DNA of 64,000 bases from Prolixibacteraceae bacterium (GTDB lineage Bacteria > Bacteroidota > Bacteroidia > Bacteroidales > Prolixibacteraceae). The position numbers and the translations under genes are program-made. Under the pieces are notes generated by a model. The model made no database searches, was not told where the DNA came from, and saw only the letters and a list, made by a program, of their open reading frames with translations. The DNA is taken from assembly GCA_023228025.1 (NCBI GenBank), contig JALOCD010000003.1:18301-82300 (forward strand), written 5' to 3'. This document shows, one piece after another, positions 44,236 through 52,966 of this stretch (position 1 is the stretch's first letter; each line of letters opens with the position of its first letter).

Positions 44236-45792
44236 TCACTTCTCCTTCAACTGGTGGATCACATCAATAATTGTTCCGTCCCTATACTCCACAACGCCCA
44301 CAATTTTGTCGGTGTATTCAAGAGGGGCCGGAATACCGGTGATCTTGTCAACCTCAATTTCGAGGTCATGGATATCTTTGATGTTGAGGCCCGCTTTGCG
44401 CAGGTTCGCCTCCAACTCCGGAAAAGCCGGATTTACACATGTACCACGCTCGGTTACAAGAACATGTACGGTTTCTCCAGGAGTAACTATCGTATGAACC
44501 CGCTTCTTGATGATCGGAATCCGGCCACGGAACGAAGGACAAACCACTACCGTGAGTTTGGCTCCCGAAGCAGTATCGGAGTGCCCTCCTGAAGCTCCCC
44601 TGATTTTCCCTTCCGATCCGGTAATTACATTGACATTAAAATCAACATCTATCTCTAGCGCCCCGAGAACAACCACATCTATTTTGTTGGTGATACACCC
44701 GCAATTGAACGGATTCGCGTACAATGCTGCCGGTATCTCAATGTGGTGGCGGTTGTTTAGCAAGGAATTACTTACCACAGCATCAAAAGATTGCACATCG
44801 AATATGGTCTCAAAAAGACCTTCGTTCAACATATCAACGCAATAGGAGGTGATGCCGCCCAACATGAAGCTGCCCTTTAATCCTTTTGTCTTCATCTTTT
44901 CCCGGATGAATTTCGCAACAGCCAAAGAAGCGCCACCGGCCCCCACCTGAAATGCGAAGCCTGGAACAAAAAACCCTGAATGCTCGATCACATCAGCGGC
45001 AAGCTTGGCTATCCTCAAATCCATCGGGGAGTTGGTAATACGGGTTGTACCGGTTGCAATTTTCGAAGCGTCGCCAATCGAATCGACCAACACGACATGA
45101 TCGATAAAGTTCTGAGAGATGGAAAGCGGAATACAGGGGAAATTGACCAGATTGTCCGTCACCACAATTACCTGTTTCGCATATCTTGCATCAATAACCG
45201 CATAACCTATCGAACCGAAAGCGGATTTTCCATGTGATCCTGTTGCATTACCCTCACAATCGGCTGCCGAGGCAGGAATAACCGCCAGATCAATCTGGAT
45301 CTTGCCGGTATGGATGCATCTTACCCTGCCGCCATGCGAATGAATCACCACCGGGGTATCCAATACTCCCTTTGAAATGGCCTGGCCCAGTTCACTGCGG
45401 ATTCCGGAAGAGAAAATCCGCGTTACCGTACCATCTACCAAATAGGGAAGAATAGGATCGTGACATTCGTTGAGCGACGAAGAGGCCAGGGTAATCTCAC
45501 GGATTCCCATGTTGTGCAGGATGGTCAAAGTCTGCACCAGAAGAATATCCCCGTTCCTAAGATGATGGTGGAAGGAGACGGTCATTCCGTTGTGCGGATT
45601 GCTTCTGATGATGGCCTCCTCCAGGGTCCTGCACAATTTACTTTGATGCGGAAGGTATGCCTTGTTGGGAGCGGGTATCGTTGGTTCGTCCATCCAGCCT
45701 TTGCTCAACTTCGTGAGAGCTCCCTGAAAAGGTTCCAATTTACCTATTCCTTCAATGTATTCAGGGATTTCCCTTCCTAAACTGTTTAACAT
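44236..45792 (-). CDS. citF: Citrate lyase alpha subunit (citrate:acetyl-ACP transferase)
   Basis: 518 aa, full length. CoA-transferase-like family I fold; conserved GMTVSFHHHLRNGD, GGRVRCIHTGKI, MLGGITSYCVDML and GASGGHSDTASGAK. Exchanges citrate with the acetyl group on CitD. 67 nt after citE. Confidence 0.97.
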   Translation of the reverse strand: MLNSLGREIPEYIEGIGKLEPFQGALTKLSKGWMDEPTIPAPNKAYLPHQSKLCRTLEEAIIRSNPHNGMTVSFHHHLRNGDILLVQTLTILHNMGIREITLASSSLNECHDPILPYLVDGTVTRIFSSGIRSELGQAISKGVLDTPVVIHSHGGRVRCIHTGKIQIDLAVIPASAADCEGNATGSHGKSAFGSIGYAVIDARYAKQVIVVTDNLVNFPCIPLSISQNFIDHVVLVDSIGDASKIATGTTRITNSPMDLRIAKLAADVIEHSGFFVPGFAFQVGAGGASLAVAKFIREKMKTKGLKGSFMLGGITSYCVDMLNEGLFETIFDVQSFDAVVSNSLLNNRHHIEIPAALYANPFNCGCITNKIDVVVLGALEIDVDFNVNVITGSEGKIRGASGGHSDTASGAKLTVVVCPSFRGRIPIIKKRVHTIVTPGETVHVLVTERGTCVNPAFPELEANLRKAGLNIKDIHDLEIEVDKITGIPAPLEYTDKIVGVVEYRDGTIIDVIHQLKEK

Positions 45793-45859
45793 CGTATGGT
45801 TGTTTTTTTGCTTTTGAACACTGTTGAATTTTCAATTTTCCTGTCACCATGTTAAGCCA

Positions 45860-46738
45860 CTATTCGACTGTAACATTGGCCAATCTCAGTAAATACTCTG
45901 CACGGGCAACGATGGGGGCATCAATCATCTTGCCGTCAATGGCAAAAACTCCAATGCCGGCGGCGCTGTTCGACCTGAACTCCTTAACGATACGGTATGC
46001 TTTTCTGATCTCCTCTTCTGTTGGCGTAAATACCTCGTGGACGACATCGATTTGTCGTGGGTTGATGATCGCTTTCCCTGTAAATCCAATCTTTTTGGCA
46101 TATTCGGTCTCCCTACGCAGTCCCTCTTCGTCATTTACATCCGGGAAAACCGTGTCAATGACATCAATGTGACTGGCTTTAGCTGCCATAACAATCCTCT
46201 TTCGGGCAAAATCGATTCCTGTCCCATCAGGCGTATAGATGATATTCATGTCGGCCGTAAGATCCTGCCCTCCAATGGTAATGGCATCAATCCGGCTAAA
46301 TTTACTGGCAATATTGAAGACATTCTGGACGCCCATGGCAGTCTCAATCATGGCGTGAAGCGTCATTTTATCATGGGGAAGACAATGCCTGTCTTCTATC
46401 TTTTCGATGATATTCAAGAGTTCAATGACCTCTTCGGGCGACTCCGTTTTGGGATACCGGATGGCTGACGGCTGAAGAGGAACAATTTCCTCCAGATCTG
46501 CCAATCCAAAAGGGGTACTTAAATGGTTGACCCTCACGCATACCTCCGAATCGTAGAAATCTGTCACGAGGATCATATTCCTGACCAATGTCCTTGCAGC
46601 ATCCTTTTGATTGAGGGCAACAGCATCTTCCAAATCAAGCAGGATGCTGTCGGCGCCGTATATTCCACCCTGCTGAATCATCGCCGGATTATTCCCGGGA
46701 ATGTAGAGCATCGTCCTCCTATTCTTAAAATTCTTCAT
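45860..46738 (-). CDS. citE: Citrate lyase beta subunit (citryl-ACP lyase)
   Basis: 292 aa HpcH/HpaI-type TIM barrel. RTMLYIPGNNPAM, ILLDLEDAV, CVRVNHLSTPFG, MIETAMGVQNV and GGQDLTADM contain the Mg ligands and catalytic residues. Cleaves citryl-CitD to oxaloacetate and acetyl-CitD. Confidence 0.97.
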   Translation of the reverse strand: MKNFKNRRTMLYIPGNNPAMIQQGGIYGADSILLDLEDAVALNQKDAARTLVRNMILVTDFYDSEVCVRVNHLSTPFGLADLEEIVPLQPSAIRYPKTESPEEVIELLNIIEKIEDRHCLPHDKMTLHAMIETAMGVQNVFNIASKFSRIDAITIGGQDLTADMNIIYTPDGTGIDFARKRIVMAAKASHIDVIDTVFPDVNDEEGLRRETEYAKKIGFTGKAIINPRQIDVVHEVFTPTEEEIRKAYRIVKEFRSNSAAGIGVFAIDGKMIDAPIVARAEYLLRLANVTVE

Positions 46739-46802
46739 CCCATTTCAAATAAGCAATGAGTAATATTTGATATCATCTATGTTTTAATGTCACTGAACTA
46801 CC

Positions 46803-46836
46803 TAATTGTCAATTGTCCATTTTCAATTGTCCATTA
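46803..46836 (-). repeat. AATTGTCCATT-family simple repeat between citD and citE
   Basis: On the minus strand it reads as alternating ATGGACAATTGA and AAAATGGACAATTGAC words starting 1-2 nt after the citD stop. The same family occurs at 30516-30536 (between exporter and hlyD) and 32790-32850. Confidence 0.7.
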
Positions 46837-46837
46837 T

Positions 46838-47128
46838 CTATGTCAGTGTTCCTTCCTGTTGGCCAAGCGACCGTTTGATAGCTGTTTCGAGCCGGGCCTT
46901 GATGGTAGGTTCCAGCGCACCCTTATCTTTCGCAATCAGGTGTATATCTGTCATTTCATACTGATCTAGCATTCCATCTACAATGTGCCTGAAACTCTCT
47001 CCATACTGTTGCATCACCGTGGATGAAATCTCAATTTTCCTGCCCGAACGGTTCGGAAGGGGTTCAATCAATACAATGACGTCGCTCGACTCAAAGGTTC
47101 CCGATTGTGCGGGTATTTTTGGCTTCAT
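46838..47128 (-). CDS. citD: Citrate lyase acyl carrier (gamma) subunit
   Basis: 96 aa from the ATG at 47128 (MKPKIPAQSGTFESSDV). An upstream ATG at 47215 would add 29 unrelated residues and is rejected. S14 in GTFESSD is the site that carries the phosphoribosyl-dephospho-CoA group. First gene of the citD-citE-citF-citXG-citC cluster. No citrate transporter or oxaloacetate decarboxylase is encoded next to it. Confidence 0.95.
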   Translation of the reverse strand: MKPKIPAQSGTFESSDVIVLIEPLPNRSGRKIEISSTVMQQYGESFRHIVDGMLDQYEMTDIHLIAKDKGALEPTIKARLETAIKRSLGQQEGTLT

Positions 47129-47274
47129 AAACTCTATTTTAATAATCGGCTTAAAAATACGATAATTCGAATAATCCTCAACAACACAACTATGCGTAGT
47201 TGAAAAAGAACTCAATTCCTTAACAAATGTAGGAGTTTAATTGATCTGAAAGAGGATGTGGAACAAGTTAAATT

Positions 47275-47492
47275 TTATTCCTTGTTATCCAATTCAATTT
47301 TGTCAATGTCTTTGACAGCGATGTTTTCGTTTCCTTCTAGCATCAAAAATTCAGTATTGAGGACTTTGTGTTGGCGCAGAATTTTTCCACTTCTTAATAT
47401 CTCCTTAACGATCTGGTAACCCATACCGGTTTCCGGAAGGTTGACCAAATATCTATAAAATTAGCTGGCAACTTTAAAGTTCGGGTTTGCAT
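47275..47492 (-). pseudogene. Frameshifted small gene of unknown function
   Basis: The ATG at 47492 opens MQTRTLKLPANF; a one-base loss near 47448-47462 moves the sensible reading to another frame that continues LVNLPETGMGYQIVKEILRSGK-style and ends ..DIDKIELDNKE at 47275. The 218-nt span is one short of a multiple of three. An internal ATG at 47424 would give a 49-aa product that could still be made. No family recognised. It lies just downstream of the toxin gene. Confidence 0.45.
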
Positions 47493-47507
47493 AGCCTATT
47501 TTCTATC

Positions 47508-47810
47508 TTATTCCATTATTCTTTTTAAATCTTCCGGATTTTGTCTGCAATCCCAAATAGACAATACAACTATCTCATTTATTGTAATTTCATATATAAT
47601 TAGATATTCTTTCAGAACTTTGACCCTAACATTTTCTTTATTTGTAAGCCTCCCTATCAACGGATACTTGGAAATCAATGCAAGTGACTCCTTAATAAAT
47701 TCATTTAATTTTTTGCTGTAAATAACCGATTTGTTCCGGATATTCCAGAATGAGAAAATTTCAATTCTTTCCTTTTGAGCCCTTTCGGTCCAAATTAATT
47801 GCCTAGCCAT
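47508..47810 (-). CDS. RelE/ParE-family toxin
   Basis: 100 aa. N-terminal LIWTERAQKERIEIFSFW and KLNEFIKESLALISKYPLIGR, then VKVLKEYLIIYEI and a C-terminal LSIWDCRQNPEDL are the ParE/RelE pattern. ParE-type toxins act on gyrase, RelE types on mRNA; the subtype is not resolved here. It overlaps the antitoxin gene by 16 nt. Confidence 0.88.
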   Translation of the reverse strand: MARQLIWTERAQKERIEIFSFWNIRNKSVIYSKKLNEFIKESLALISKYPLIGRLTNKENVRVKVLKEYLIIYEITINEIVVLSIWDCRQNPEDLKRIME

Positions 47811-48028
47811 TCCTCTATTTCTTTGTCTGCCTGTTCGCTATTTAGAAATTGTCCATTTTTAAATTGTTGCTGGGCTTCTTCTACCGCTTTTCTCTGTTCA
47901 TCAGAAAGTTCGTAGATGCTGTCGGTTTCTTCATTTTCGATTAAACGGTACATCTCTTCCAATATCTCGTTATTATGAGTTTGATTAATTTTCCCTATCA
48001 ATTTTTTCTTTAATTCAATTGAAGTCAT
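47795..48028 (-). CDS. Antitoxin partner of the ParE/RelE toxin
   Basis: 77 aa, acidic and helical (ELSDEQRKAVEEAQQQF, EQADKEIEEWLGN), encoded directly upstream of and overlapping the toxin, as is usual for these addition modules in Bacteroidota. A TAAATTTG box at 48051-48044 on the minus strand may be its -7 promoter element. Confidence 0.82.
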   Translation of the reverse strand: MTSIELKKKLIGKINQTHNNEILEEMYRLIENEETDSIYELSDEQRKAVEEAQQQFKNGQFLNSEQADKEIEEWLGN

Positions 48029-48230
48029 GATATTTTGTTTTTACAAATTTACAATATTTGTTGCTTTGAGCTGGGAACATTCCTATTGCAGATGAGTCTC
48101 ATCACTGAAATTTATCTGTTTGTTAAATTAGGACTGTTAAAAATACGATTTTAAAATTCAAATCCCTTCGTTCCTATACCATAATATTTCAAAAATAGAT
48201 TTATTGGCTTATACAATCTATCGTCATTTG

Positions 48231-48262
48231 TTTTGCAGATTTAAATTTATGTCGTATGTTTG
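48231..48262 (+). promoter_or_regulatory. Promoter of the arsenic operon
   Basis: -33 TTTTG at 48231-48235 and exact -7 TATGTTTG at 48255-48262 with a 19-nt spacer. It lies over an upstream in-frame ATG (48256), showing that arsR starts at 48283. ArsR-type repressors usually bind around this position; a clear operator palindrome was not resolved. The rest of 48029-48230 holds no gene. Confidence 0.75.
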
Positions 48263-48282
48263 CGTCATTAGAAACTAGAGAC

Positions 48283-48612
48283 ATGAACAATTCACAAAAA
48301 TTCGATGACAACTTGCAGGAGCTTGCCCGGTTTGCCCGCGTCATCTCCCATCCAGCCCGTTTGGCCATCCTTCAGTACCTGGCAGAAACCAAGACCTGCA
48401 TTTCCGGAGATATTACCGATTTTATTCCATTGAGCCGTACAACAGTTTCACAGCATTTGAAGGAGCTCAGGGATTTGGGCCTGATTCACGGCGAGATAGA
48501 AGGTCTGAAGATCAATTATTGTTTGTGCAATACGGAGCTTGCAAAATACAAGAAGATGTTCTCGGATTTCTTCACAGATATTGGCACCGCTGAAATTAGT
48601 TGCAACTGCTGA
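48283..48612 (+). CDS. arsR: ArsR-family metalloregulator
   Basis: 109 aa from MNNSQKFDD (start fixed by the promoter). Winged helix: ISHPARLAILQYLAE, recognition helix LSRTTVSQHLKELRDLGL. Cys residues sit in NYCLCN and at the extreme C-terminus (SCNC), suitable for As(III). It should repress the arsC-DUF3147-arsM genes downstream until arsenite binds. Confidence 0.92.
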   Translation: MNNSQKFDDNLQELARFARVISHPARLAILQYLAETKTCISGDITDFIPLSRTTVSQHLKELRDLGLIHGEIEGLKINYCLCNTELAKYKKMFSDFFTDIGTAEISCNC

Positions 48613-48647
48613 CCATTTTCACATTTACACATTTTCAAATTCAATTT

Positions 48648-49076
48648 ATGCGAATCTTAATACTCTGTACCGGAAACAGTTGCCGCAGCCAAATGGCACA
48701 TGGTTTCTTACAATCATTTGATCCGGGCCTCACCGTTTGTTCGGCCGGAACACAAGCCTCAGGAAGGCTCAACGAAAAAGCAGTTGTGGTGATGAAGGAG
48801 GCCGGGGTAGATATCAGTCACCATACCTCAGACCCGGTTGAGAAATACCTGAACGAGGAATGGGATTATGTGATTACCGTCTGTGGAGGTGCCAATGAGG
48901 CATGCCCCGCTTTTTTTGGAACTGTCAAACATCGTCTGCACATCGGTTTCGATGATCCGTCTCACGCAAGTGGAACAGATGATTTTATTTGGAGCGAATT
49001 TATCCGCGTGAGAGATGAAATCAAAGCGGGATTTTATCAATTCTATCTGGAGAATATAAAAAATAAGTTACCATGA
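48648..49076 (+). CDS. arsC: Arsenate reductase, LMW phosphatase type
   Basis: 142 aa from the ATG at 48648. P-loop CTGNSCRS with C7 and R13 (CX5R) and later Cys in ITVCGGANEACP. Reduces arsenate to arsenite with thioredoxin or a similar donor. An earlier in-frame ATG (48600) overlaps arsR and is not used. Overlaps the next gene by 4 nt (ATGA). Confidence 0.94.
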   Translation: MRILILCTGNSCRSQMAHGFLQSFDPGLTVCSAGTQASGRLNEKAVVVMKEAGVDISHHTSDPVEKYLNEEWDYVITVCGGANEACPAFFGTVKHRLHIGFDDPSHASGTDDFIWSEFIRVRDEIKAGFYQFYLENIKNKLP

Positions 49077-49423
49077 TTTACTACTTTATCAAAGTGTTAC
49101 TCTCATCAGTGACCATTGTGGCCATTTCCGAAATTTCCAAACGAAGCACGTTGGCAGGAAGTATTTTGGCCTCTATTCCAATCATCTCCCTGTTGTCCAT
49201 TGTTTGGATGTTCATCGATACAAAAGATACTGCCAAAATTGTTGATTTATCTCACAATATTTTTTGGCTGGTAATTCCATCGCTACTGTTTTTTATGCTC
49301 TTCCCCGTACTGCTAAAGAGACACATAGATTTTTGGTGGTCACTTGGCATTTCCCTCGTCCTGATGGTCCTGGGCTATTTGGTTATGATATTCCTATTAA
49401 AAAAAGCAGGTATTCAATTTTAA
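49073..49423 (+). CDS. DUF3147-like small membrane protein
   Basis: 116 aa with four predicted membrane helices (about 1-20, 30-48, 62-82, 88-110) and little soluble sequence. Resembles DUF3147 proteins, which are often seen in ars operons. Function unknown. Coupled by a 4-nt overlap to arsC and 12 nt before arsM, so it belongs to this operon. Confidence 0.8.
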   Translation: MIYYFIKVLLSSVTIVAISEISKRSTLAGSILASIPIISLLSIVWMFIDTKDTAKIVDLSHNIFWLVIPSLLFFMLFPVLLKRHIDFWWSLGISLVLMVLGYLVMIFLLKKAGIQF

Positions 49424-49435
49424 TTCATATTTGTC

Positions 49436-50254
49436 ATGGAAAAAGATCTCAAACTGGTTGTCAAAGAAAAATATAGCTTGATAGCCAAACAATCAAAAAC
49501 CCAGAACGAAAGCTCTTGTTGTGGTGCCACAGGTTGCTGTTCATCAGTAGATTATTCAATATTCAGTGAAAATTACAAGGATCTGAAAGGTTACAATCCA
49601 GATGCAGATCTGGGACTGGGGTGCGGTATTCCAACCGAGTTTGCACAGATCAAACAGGGTGATACCGTGATAGACCTGGGTTCCGGGGCCGGAAACGATT
49701 GCTTTGTTGCCAGGGCCCTTGTGGGTGAATCCGGACAGGTGATCGGTATCGACATGACCAAAGAGATGATCGAAAAAGCCAAAACAAACGCTGAAAAACT
49801 ACAATTTAAAAATGTGGAATTCAGACTCGGTGAAATTGAAAAAATGCCCGTTACGGCAAACAAGGCCGATGTTGTGATCAGCAACTGTGTCTTAAATCTA
49901 GTCCCGGATAAACAAAAAGCATTCTGCGAAATCTTCAGGGTACTGAAACCGGGAGGGCATTTATCGGTATCTGATGTTGTTCTAAAAGGTGAATTACCAA
50001 AAAAGATACAGGAAGCTGCCGAGATGTACGCTGGCTGTGTTTCCGGCGCCATTCAACTAAATCAATATCTCGGGATTATTGAACATACCGGATTTGTTCA
50101 ACTCAAAATCCACAAAGAAAAAGCGATCACTGTTCCCGATGAAATAATGTTGAATTACCTGAATAAAGAAGAATTAGCTCAATACAAAGCCTCAGGGGCC
50201 GGTATCTTCAGCATAACGGTCTATGCAGAGAAACCAACCCTAAAGGAAGGATAA
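49436..50254 (+). CDS. arsM: Arsenite S-adenosylmethionine methyltransferase
   Basis: 272 aa. SAM motif I VIDLGSGAGNDCF (78-90) and As(III)-binding Cys C63 (LGCGIPT), C151 (ISNCVLNL) and C201 (YAGCVSGA); the 50-residue spacing of the last two equals that in characterised ArsM. The N-terminus has the SSCCGATGCCS Cys cluster. It methylates arsenite. The last residues KEG and the stop codon are written by the GGATAAA repeat that follows. Confidence 0.95.
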   Translation: MEKDLKLVVKEKYSLIAKQSKTQNESSCCGATGCCSSVDYSIFSENYKDLKGYNPDADLGLGCGIPTEFAQIKQGDTVIDLGSGAGNDCFVARALVGESGQVIGIDMTKEMIEKAKTNAEKLQFKNVEFRLGEIEKMPVTANKADVVISNCVLNLVPDKQKAFCEIFRVLKPGGHLSVSDVVLKGELPKKIQEAAEMYAGCVSGAIQLNQYLGIIEHTGFVQLKIHKEKAITVPDEIMLNYLNKEELAQYKASGAGIFSITVYAEKPTLKEG

Positions 50255-50390
50255 AGGATAAAGGATAAAGGAGGTCGCTGCAATCAAGATTGCAGCGACA
50301 TAACTCATAACTCATAATTCATAACTTTCATATTAGTTGAGAAAAATCCGGAGTCCATTTCACTAATCAACTAATCAACACATCAATACC
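50249..50390 (+). repeat. Composite intergenic repeat, copy A (arsM to acr3)
   Basis: Modules in order: GGATAAA x3 (50249-50269; contains the arsM stop), a perfect 12-bp hairpin GTCGCTGCAATC/GATTGCAGCGAC (50274-50299), CATAACT-type heptamers x4 (50299-50326), TCCGGAGTCCA (50347-50357), then ACTAATCAACTAATCAACAC-type repeats up to the acr3 ATG. The same order recurs in copy B (52967-53190) and in large part in copy C (51480-51625). Confidence 0.88.
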
Positions 50391-51464
50391 ATGTCCGCTC
50401 AAAAACGCTTGAATTTTCTGGACCGGAACCTGACACTGTGGATATTTCTGGCAATGTTTATCGGGGTACTTTCCGGTTGGTTGTTCCCGGCTGTGGCCGA
50501 TTTTTGGAACAACATGTCATCCGGAACGACCAATGTGCCAATTGCCATTGGATTAATCATCATGATGTATCCGCCTCTTGCAAAAGTGAAATATGAGGAG
50601 TTGGGGGATGTATTTAAGAATGTCAAAATCCTGGGATTGTCCCTCGTGCAAAACTGGATCATTGGGCCGATCCTCATGTTCGCCCTGGCCATCCTGTTCT
50701 TTAAACTTTTCCCGGGAGAAAATAATGCCAACCTGCCTTACATGTATGGTATCATCCTGATTGGCCTGGCCCGTTGCATTGCCATGGTGATCGTTTGGAA
50801 CGACCTGGCCAATGGGGATAGACAGTATGCTGCCGGATTGGTGGCTTTTAACTCTATTTTCCAGGTACTCCTTTTTTCTGTCTATGCCTATGTTTTTATC
50901 GCTGTCCTGCCTGCTTGGTTCGGACTGCCCACCAACAGCAGCGTCGAAAGCATTACCATTGGTCAGATAGCCAAAAGCGTCTTTATCTATCTGGGAATAC
51001 CTTTCATTGCCGGATTTCTTACACGGTTCGTCCTGGTAAGGGCCAAAAGCAAGGAGTGGTATCATTCCAAATTCATCCCTAAAATCAGTCCGCTGACCCT
51101 GATCGCACTACTTTTTACCATCATTGTCATGTTTTCACTGAAGGGAGACTACATTGTCAGACTACCGTTGGATGTGGTTTTAATTGCCATACCCCTTGTC
51201 ATCTATTTCCTGTTGATGTTTGCAGGTTCATTCTTCCTGAGCAAAAAAGCAGGAGCCACTTACGAACAGACAGTTACGCTATCGTTTACCGCGGCAAGCA
51301 ACAATTTCGAGTTGGCAATCGCGGTAGCTATTGCTGTTTTCGGCATCAATTCAGGGGAGGCTTTTGCGGCAGTCATCGGGCCATTGGTGGAGGTTCCGGT
51401 GATGATTCTGCTTGTTAGATTTGCACTTCGGTTGAAAGAGCGACAAGCAAAGGATAAAGGATAA
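50391..51464 (+). CDS. acr3: Arsenite efflux permease, ACR3 family
   Basis: 357 aa, about ten membrane helices. ACR3 signatures: NVPIAIGLIIMMYPPLAKVKYEEL, GLARCIAMVIVWNDLA (conserved Cys) and AASNNFELAIAVAIA. Exports arsenite using the membrane potential. The stop codon and last residues (KDKG) come from the GGATAAA repeat. It may share the arsR promoter, or be separated from it by the hairpin in copy A. Confidence 0.95.
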   Translation: MSAQKRLNFLDRNLTLWIFLAMFIGVLSGWLFPAVADFWNNMSSGTTNVPIAIGLIIMMYPPLAKVKYEELGDVFKNVKILGLSLVQNWIIGPILMFALAILFFKLFPGENNANLPYMYGIILIGLARCIAMVIVWNDLANGDRQYAAGLVAFNSIFQVLLFSVYAYVFIAVLPAWFGLPTNSSVESITIGQIAKSVFIYLGIPFIAGFLTRFVLVRAKSKEWYHSKFIPKISPLTLIALLFTIIVMFSLKGDYIVRLPLDVVLIAIPLVIYFLLMFAGSFFLSKKAGATYEQTVTLSFTAASNNFELAIAVAIAVFGINSGEAFAAVIGPLVEVPVMILLVRFALRLKERQAKDKG

Positions 51465-51625
51465 AGTAAAAAGGATAAAGTATTGGACTCCAAATATTAT
51501 AACGCTAATCCCAAAGTTATGAGTTATGAGTTATGAGTTATGAAGCTACAATCATGATCGCAGCGTCTTTACTTTATCCTTTTTACTATACTTGCCCTGA
51601 GCTTGTCGAAGGGTCCTTTATCCTT
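51452..51625. repeat. Composite intergenic repeat, copy C, plus GGATAAA tail of acr3
   Basis: The plus-strand tail of acr3 has GGATAAA at 51452-51458, 51459-51465 and 51473-51479. The rest is oriented with the minus-strand MFS gene: TTTATCC words, CCCTGAGCTTGTCGAAGGG (51595-51613), an imperfect GCTGCGATC hairpin (about 51545-51566), AGTTATG heptamers x4 (51515-51542, CATAACT on the minus strand) and GGAGTCCAAT (about 51482-51492 inverted). Confidence 0.85.
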
Positions 51626-52929
51626 TTGGTTTGCCAAAAGCATCACCAAAAACACCAATCCCACCCCAAAGAAAACCGTAATAGCCAACACCGAGTACCT
51701 CATGCTCCCGGTGATCGCTTCGATGATGCCAAAGCTAAAGGTCCCGGCCACTGTAGCCAGTTTCTCAGTCACATCATAAAAACTGAAGAAGGAGGTGTGG
51801 TCGGTCGTTTCCGGTAGCATTTTGGAGTAGGTCGACCTGGCGAGGGATTGGGATCCACCCATAACTATGCCAATTACAAATGCTGCAACTATAAACCCAA
51901 TTGCCTGTTTGATGTAAAGGCATAAATGCAGACAATGATCCAGATTACAACAGACACAATCATTGCCTTAAGATTGCCTATCCTGCCGGAAAGTCTTGCA
52001 AAGAACCATGCCCCAAACATGGCCACGAGTTGGATCAATAAAATAGTTGGGATGAGTACACCCTCTTTCAGTCCTAACTCCTTCTCGCCAAAGGTGGCAG
52101 CCATAAACATGGTGGTTAGGATTCCCATCATGACAAAGAAGAATCCAAGCAAATAGATACTTAACTGATAGGAGCTGCGCACTTGTTGGAAGACCATACT
52201 CAACTCCTTGTATCCATTGGAAAATACATTTTCGCGGTGAAGCCGCTTTCCGAAAGTGTATTTTGGAAGATGGCGGAAAGTCATGGTTGAGAATCCTATC
52301 CACCAGATACAGACAGTAAGGAAAGAAATTCTGGCAGGCTGTGAGGAGTCAGGAGCGAACCCGAAAAACTCAGGTTTCATAATCATCAGAAGATTGAAAA
52401 GCAGTAGAACCACTCCCCCGAGGTAACCCATCGAATAACCTTTCGCACTTATTCTATCCTGATCTTTTGGTTCAGCAATGACCGGCAGAAAAGAGTTGTA
52501 AAAAACAATACTACCTCCATAACCAACAGTTCCAAGAGCAAATGCAACAATCCCAAATTCAATGTGTTGCGAATCAAAAAAATAGAGAGCGCCACATGAA
52601 ACCGCGCCGATCCAGGTGAAAGCCCGCATAAATCCCTTTCTCCTGCCCGTGTAGTCTGCAATGGATGAGAAAAGCGGAGAGCCCGCTGCCACGATGAGAT
52701 AAGCTACGGCAATGGCCCAGGAATAAAGGACGGTATTGACGATTTTCCACCCAAAGAAAGAGACCATGAAATCATTTCCATGACGGGTGACCGTATTGTA
52801 ATAAATGGGGAAAATGGTGGATGAGATGGTGAGTTGGTAGACCGAATTAGCCCAGTCGTACATAACCCATGCCTTAACTACCTTTGGATCACCTTTTTGT
52901 ATTGGATTGGATTGATTTGTTTGGTTCAT
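51569..52929 (-). pseudogene. UMF1/Atg22-type MFS transporter, broken by one frameshift
   Basis: The ATG at 52929 reads 346 aa (VKAWVMYDWANSVYQLTI start, typical of UMF1 proteins) to a TAG at 51889. The missing C-terminal segment continues in the next frame: IGFIVAAFVIGIVMGGSQS then ARSTYSKMLPE and a final helix to 51569. One lost base in the GGGTTT run near 51893-51899 explains both halves. Joined length would be about 450 aa, the family norm. The last ~16 residues (KGPFDKLRASIVKRIK) are repeat-encoded. UMF1 substrates are unknown. Confidence 0.8.
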
Positions 52930-52966
52930 TTGTTAGTCCGGTCTATTTTGTCCCTAATCGATGGCG

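Noticed and set aside
47129..47215. Longer N-terminus for citD
   Set aside because: The extra 29 residues are not CitD-like; MKPKIPAQSGTFESSD at 47128 matches the family start and places the modified Ser at position 14.
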